NCBI GenBank assembly: GCA_024998705.1
Contig: JACOEF010000021.1
Span: forward strand, 1 to 8,754
Source of the DNA: Nitrospira sp.
Lineage (GTDB): Bacteria; Nitrospirota; Nitrospiria; Nitrospirales; Nitrospiraceae
Direction of reading: 5' to 3'
DNA length: 8,754 nucleotides
In this document: positions 6,029 through 8,754 of the stretch, in pieces
Numbering within the stretch: position 1 is the first letter of the stretch
How the letters are laid out: the number at the start of each line of letters is the position of its first letter
Notes under the pieces: generated by a model
Database searches by the model: none
The model's input: the letters and a program-made list of their open reading frames with translations, nothing else
Told to the model about the DNA's origin: nothing
Made by a program: the position numbers and the translations under genes

Positions 6029-6942
6029 GCGCGCACAAGCTCGACATGGCTGCCTCGTCGGTCGTGACCATTCGCTCGTTATTGGTTGAGGCTCAAGGGC
6101 GTCTTCGGGCGGCCGGTATCGAGCAGCCTGCATTGGAGGCGGCCTGGCTGTTGGAGTATGTGCTGAAGCTGTCGCCGCTCATGCAGCGGGTGAACGCCGA
6201 ACGTCAGGTGCCGGACGCGGACTCTGCGCGTGTGCAGGCCCTGGTCGCGCGGCGCGCCAATCGTGAGCCGCTCCAGTATGTACTTGGCACGCAGGAGTTT
6301 TGCGGGCGAGAATTCCGCGTTACCTCATCTGTCCTCATCCCGCGTCCGGAGAGTGTGTTGTTGGTTCAAGAGACGATCCGTCGGTGCAGGCAGAATCTGA
6401 CCGTCATAGTGGTGGATGTTGGGGCCGGGTCCGGTGGTCTGGCCGTGTCGGTGGCGTCGGCCCTACCGGAGGCGCGAGTGCTGGCGATCGATGTCTCGGC
6501 CGAGGCATTGACTGTGGCGCGGGCGAATATGGAGCAGCATGGGTTGGGTGCCCGAATCGAATGTGTGCAGGGAGATCTCCTAGCGCCGTTGGCCGAACGT
6601 GGGCTGGTGGGTCAGGTCGGTGTGGTTCTTTCAAATCCCCCGTATATCGCAGATCTCGATCTGGCGATGCTTCAGCCGGAAGTTCGGTGCTTCGAGCCGC
6701 GTGTGGCGTTGGCCGGTGGACCTGATGGTATGGATGTCCACCGTCGCCTCATCCAGCAAGCGCCGACGTATTTGAAGGTTGGGGGTATGCTGCTGATGGA
6801 AGGGGGGCTTGGCCAGGCGGCGACTGTCTGTCGCGAGGCCGAGAACAGCGGATGGTTTCGCACCGACGGTGTTCTGCAGGACGAGGCTGGTATCGATCGC
6901 GTCGTTTGCCTCGAGAAAACGGCGGCAGGACCGAGTTTGTAG
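6025..6942 (+). CDS. prmC: Release factor glutamine methyltransferase PrmC (HemK)
   Basis: SAM-dependent enzyme that N5-methylates the glutamine of the GGQ loop in release factors, raising their activity; its substrate here would be Gln238 of the RF1 encoded just upstream. The 305-residue protein has an N-terminal helical substrate-recognition domain (about 14-98) followed by a Rossmann methyltransferase domain. Motif I is [10 protein letters not shown] (131-140), the acidic SAM-ribose residue lies in VLAIDVS (152-158), and the catalytic NPPY is at 204-207. The linker IPRPES (105-110) differs from the common IPRPET by one residue. The family C-terminal pattern is present as [10 protein letters not shown] (256-265). 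It is about 25 residues longer than the E. coli enzyme, partly from extra residues before the first helix. ATG 6025 overlaps the prfA stop, with GGAAG upstream; ATG 6046 is a possible later start. The protein was once misassigned to heme metabolism. Confidence 0.95.
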   Translation: MSAHKLDMAASSVVTIRSLLVEAQGRLRAAGIEQPALEAAWLLEYVLKLSPLMQRVNAERQVPDADSARVQALVARRANREPLQYVLGTQEFCGREFRVTSSVLIPRPESVLLVQETIRRCRQNLTVIVVDVGAGSGGLAVSVASALPEARVLAIDVSAEALTVARANMEQHGLGARIECVQGDLLAPLAERGLVGQVGVVLSNPPYIADLDLAMLQPEVRCFEPRVALAGGPDGMDVHRRLIQQAPTYLKVGGMLLMEGGLGQAATVCREAENSGWFRTDGVLQDEAGIDRVVCLEKTAAGPSL

Positions 6943-6996
6943 CGTGGTGGAATTGTAGGCAATCGGCATCGGGCAGGTCGTCTTTTCCTCATTCGT

Positions 6997-8253
6997 ATGG
7001 ACCAAATCATTATCCAGGGTGGCAGGCCGTTACACGGCGAAGTCCGCATCAGCGGGGCGAAGAATGCCGCGCTGCCTATTCTCGCGTCGACCATTCTGGG
7101 CGGCGGCGAATGTGTGCTCTCGAATATGCCTCGGGTCGTCGATGTGCTGACGATGGGGAAGTTGCTCGGCATGCTGGGAATCTCGGTCGCACAGGAGGCG
7201 GATCAGACGATTGTGCAGGCCCAAGCGATTGCCTCCACGGAAGCGCCGTATGATCTTGTTCGCACCATGCGCGCCTCTGTGCTGGTGCTGGGCCCGCTCG
7301 TGGCTCGGTTGGGTGAGGCGAAGGTGTCGCTTCCAGGCGGTTGTGCGATCGGGTCTCGACCGGTCAACTTCCACCTGGCAGGTCTGGAAAAAATGGGCGC
7401 GACCGTCGAAATCGAGCACGGCTATATCAAGGCGTCCGCACGTCGCCTGAAAGGGGCTCGTATTTACTTCGACACGCCCAGCGTGACCGGTACGGAGAAT
7501 CTGATGATGGCCGCCGTCCTGGCTGAGGGAACGACGGTGCTCGAAAACGCGGCGAAGGAACCTGAAATTACCGATCTCGCAGCCTTTCTCGTCAAACGTG
7601 GGGCGCGCATTGCCGGGGCGGGCACGGACATGATTACGATCGAGGGAGTGACCGCGCTGCACGGCGCGGATCATACCGTGATTCCCGATCGAATTGAGGC
7701 GGGCACCTACCTCGTTGCCGGTGCCATTACCGGCGGCGATGTGCTGGTCGATCGTTGTCGCCCTGAGCACATGGAGCCGTTGTTGGTGAAGTTGCGGGAG
7801 AGTGGCGTGGAGCTCCGCGAGGAACAAGAGCGGATCCACCTCAAGGTCGCCGGGCGCTTGAAGGGGACGAATGTACGCACGAGCCCACATCCTGGCTTCC
7901 CTACTGATATGCAGGCGCAGTTTGTTGCCCTTATGTCGGTGGCTGAAGGGACCAGCGTCGTGACAGAAACGATTTTCGAAAGCCGGTTCATGCATGTCGA
8001 GGAGTTGCGCCGCATGGGTGCGGATATTCGAGTCGAAGGTAACCGGGTGGTCATTACGGGAAAAGAACGGCTCACTGGTGCGCCGGTGATGGCCTCGGAT
8101 CTTCGCGCCAGTGCCGGGTTGATTGTGGCGGGGCTTGCCGCCGAGGGTACGACAGAAGTCTCGCGGGTCTACCACCTCGATCGAGGCTATGAGCGTCTCG
8201 AAGAGAAGTTCACGGCGTTGGGCGCCAGCGTCGAGCGAAGAAAGGGGAAGTGA
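6997..8253 (+). CDS. murA: UDP-N-acetylglucosamine 1-carboxyvinyltransferase MurA
   Basis: Cytoplasmic enzyme of the first committed step of peptidoglycan synthesis: transfer of enolpyruvate from phosphoenolpyruvate to UDP-GlcNAc. The 418-residue length matches E. coli MurA (419). Visible active-site features include Lys22-Asn23 in [10 protein letters not shown], the catalytic cysteine Cys116 in [11 protein letters not shown] (112-122), FPTDMQAQ (301-308) and [10 protein letters not shown] (395-404). Cys116 is the residue alkylated by fosfomycin; it is not the Asp found in intrinsically resistant species. The inside-out alpha/beta barrel repeats show as recurring glycine-rich segments. ATG 6997 is fixed by N-terminal similarity (MDQIIIQGG), and an in-frame stop lies upstream, but no Shine-Dalgarno is near it; the closest AGG is about 20 nt away. 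The 54-bp gap after prmC contains no terminator, so it probably belongs to the prfA-prmC transcript. Its stop overlaps or abuts hisG. Confidence 0.97.
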   Translation: MDQIIIQGGRPLHGEVRISGAKNAALPILASTILGGGECVLSNMPRVVDVLTMGKLLGMLGISVAQEADQTIVQAQAIASTEAPYDLVRTMRASVLVLGPLVARLGEAKVSLPGGCAIGSRPVNFHLAGLEKMGATVEIEHGYIKASARRLKGARIYFDTPSVTGTENLMMAAVLAEGTTVLENAAKEPEITDLAAFLVKRGARIAGAGTDMITIEGVTALHGADHTVIPDRIEAGTYLVAGAITGGDVLVDRCRPEHMEPLLVKLRESGVELREEQERIHLKVAGRLKGTNVRTSPHPGFPTDMQAQFVALMSVAEGTSVVTETIFESRFMHVEELRRMGADIRVEGNRVVITGKERLTGAPVMASDLRASAGLIVAGLAAEGTTEVSRVYHLDRGYERLEEKFTALGASVERRKGK

Positions 8254-8255
8254 CC

Positions 8256-8754
8256 GTGGGGGCGACGAAATCGCACAGTCAAAAGTCTCAGGGGCTGACC
8301 ATTGCGCTGTCCAAGGGCAAGTTGCTGGGGCCCGTCCTGCACCTCTTGAAGCAGGCCGGCTACCATAGCCCGGGTCTGTCGACAGAAAGCCGGAAGTTGG
8401 TGTTTGCCTGCTCCTCCAACGATGCGACGTTCCTGATCGTCAGGCCGACTGATGTGCCCACCTATGTCGAGCATGGGGCGGCCGATGTCGGGGTGGTGGG
8501 GAAAGACGTATTACTGGAGCAAGGCAGCGACGTCTATGAGCCGTTGGATTTGAAGGTCGGAGCGTGTAGAATCTCGGTCGCCGCGCTGCAGGGGCAGCCC
8601 TCGCCGGACCGATGGTCCTCGAAGATTCGTGTGGCGACGAAGTACCCCAATGTGACCGAACGCTATTTCAACCAGCGTGGGGTGCCGGTCGAGTTGGTGA
8701 AGTTGTACGGGTCGATTGAACTCGCCCCAATTGTCGGATTAGCCGATCGAATCG
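8256..8754 (+). CDS. hisG: ATP phosphoribosyltransferase HisG, short form (3' end cut by window)
   Basis: Catalyses the first step of histidine synthesis, joining ATP and PRPP. The 166 codons seen cover most of the catalytic core: LTIALSKGKL (14-23), SRKLVF (45-50), IVRPTDVPTYVEHGAADVGVV without gaps around 61-81, VGKDVLLEQGSDVYE (81-95), RVATKYPN (125-132) and YGSIELAPIVGLAD (151-164), the PRPP-binding region. The compact spacing, beginning almost directly at the first strand, suggests the short HisG type, which lacks the C-terminal regulatory domain and needs the HisZ subunit; the end must be seen to confirm this. Two GTG starts are possible. GTG 8256 has GGGG (8244-8247) at 8 nt; GTG 8250 overlaps the murA stop (GTGA) but sits only 2 nt from that site. 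I prefer 8256. A GTG start and tight spacing suggest translational coupling to murA. Confidence 0.93.
   Translation, partial: MGATKSHSQKSQGLTIALSKGKLLGPVLHLLKQAGYHSPGLSTESRKLVFACSSNDATFLIVRPTDVPTYVEHGAADVGVVGKDVLLEQGSDVYEPLDLKVGACRISVAALQGQPSPDRWSSKIRVATKYPNVTERYFNQRGVPVELVKLYGSIELAPIVGLADRI

Noticed and set aside
7030..8175. A 381-codon open frame on the minus strand opposite murA.
   Set aside because: murA is a certain full-length gene here. The antisense frame has no recognisable domain and reflects codon-position base bias.
1..8754. Mobile elements, CRISPR arrays, tRNA or rRNA genes.
   Set aside because: I saw no transposase, integrase, repeat-spacer pattern, terminal inverted repeats or RNA gene signature on either strand.

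Overview
The window looks like a chromosomal segment of a moderately GC-rich autotrophic bacterium. My best guess is Nitrospira or a close relative (Nitrospirota). This rests on remembered protein resemblance, chiefly the multi-subunit 2-oxoacid:ferredoxin oxidoreductase genes, and not on any search. I see no rRNA, tRNA, CRISPR array, insertion sequence or phage gene.

Left part, minus strand (1-2777). A DUF2203 gene and a YciI-like gene form a tight pair (2777-2054). After a 342-bp gap, a second transcription unit begins with a consensus-quality sigma70 promoter (1919-1948) and a leader of about 200 nt with predicted hairpins. It encodes a small cysteine-rich subunit (1711-1076), then the alpha subunit of a 2-oxoacid:ferredoxin oxidoreductase (1033-1), which runs off the left edge. 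This enzyme class interconverts 2-oxoacids and acyl-CoA plus CO2 with ferredoxin, and in reductive-TCA autotrophs it fixes CO2.

Middle (2778-3295). A divergent control region. It has a strong plus-strand promoter (2956-2984), a leader of about 300 nt before rho that is rich in C and poor in G, a hairpin just before the rho start region, and a possible regulated promoter for the DUF2203 gene.

Right part, plus strand (3296-8754). An information-processing and envelope cluster: rho, rpmE, a strong intrinsic terminator, prfA, prmC, murA and the start of hisG. PrfA (release factor 1) and PrmC (which methylates its GGQ glutamine) overlap by 4 bp, and murA and hisG also abut or overlap. The terminator leaves only 35 bp before prfA, with no visible promoter, so prfA and the genes after it probably depend on read-through or an undetected internal promoter. 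Rho-dependent transcription termination and translation termination are thus encoded side by side.

Most genes are conserved housekeeping types. The less ordinary points are the control regions, a Thr-to-Pro change in the substrate motif of the oxidoreductase alpha subunit, the poorly understood small subunit, an unusual Trp at a bicyclomycin-contact position of Rho, and the DUF2203/YciI pair.
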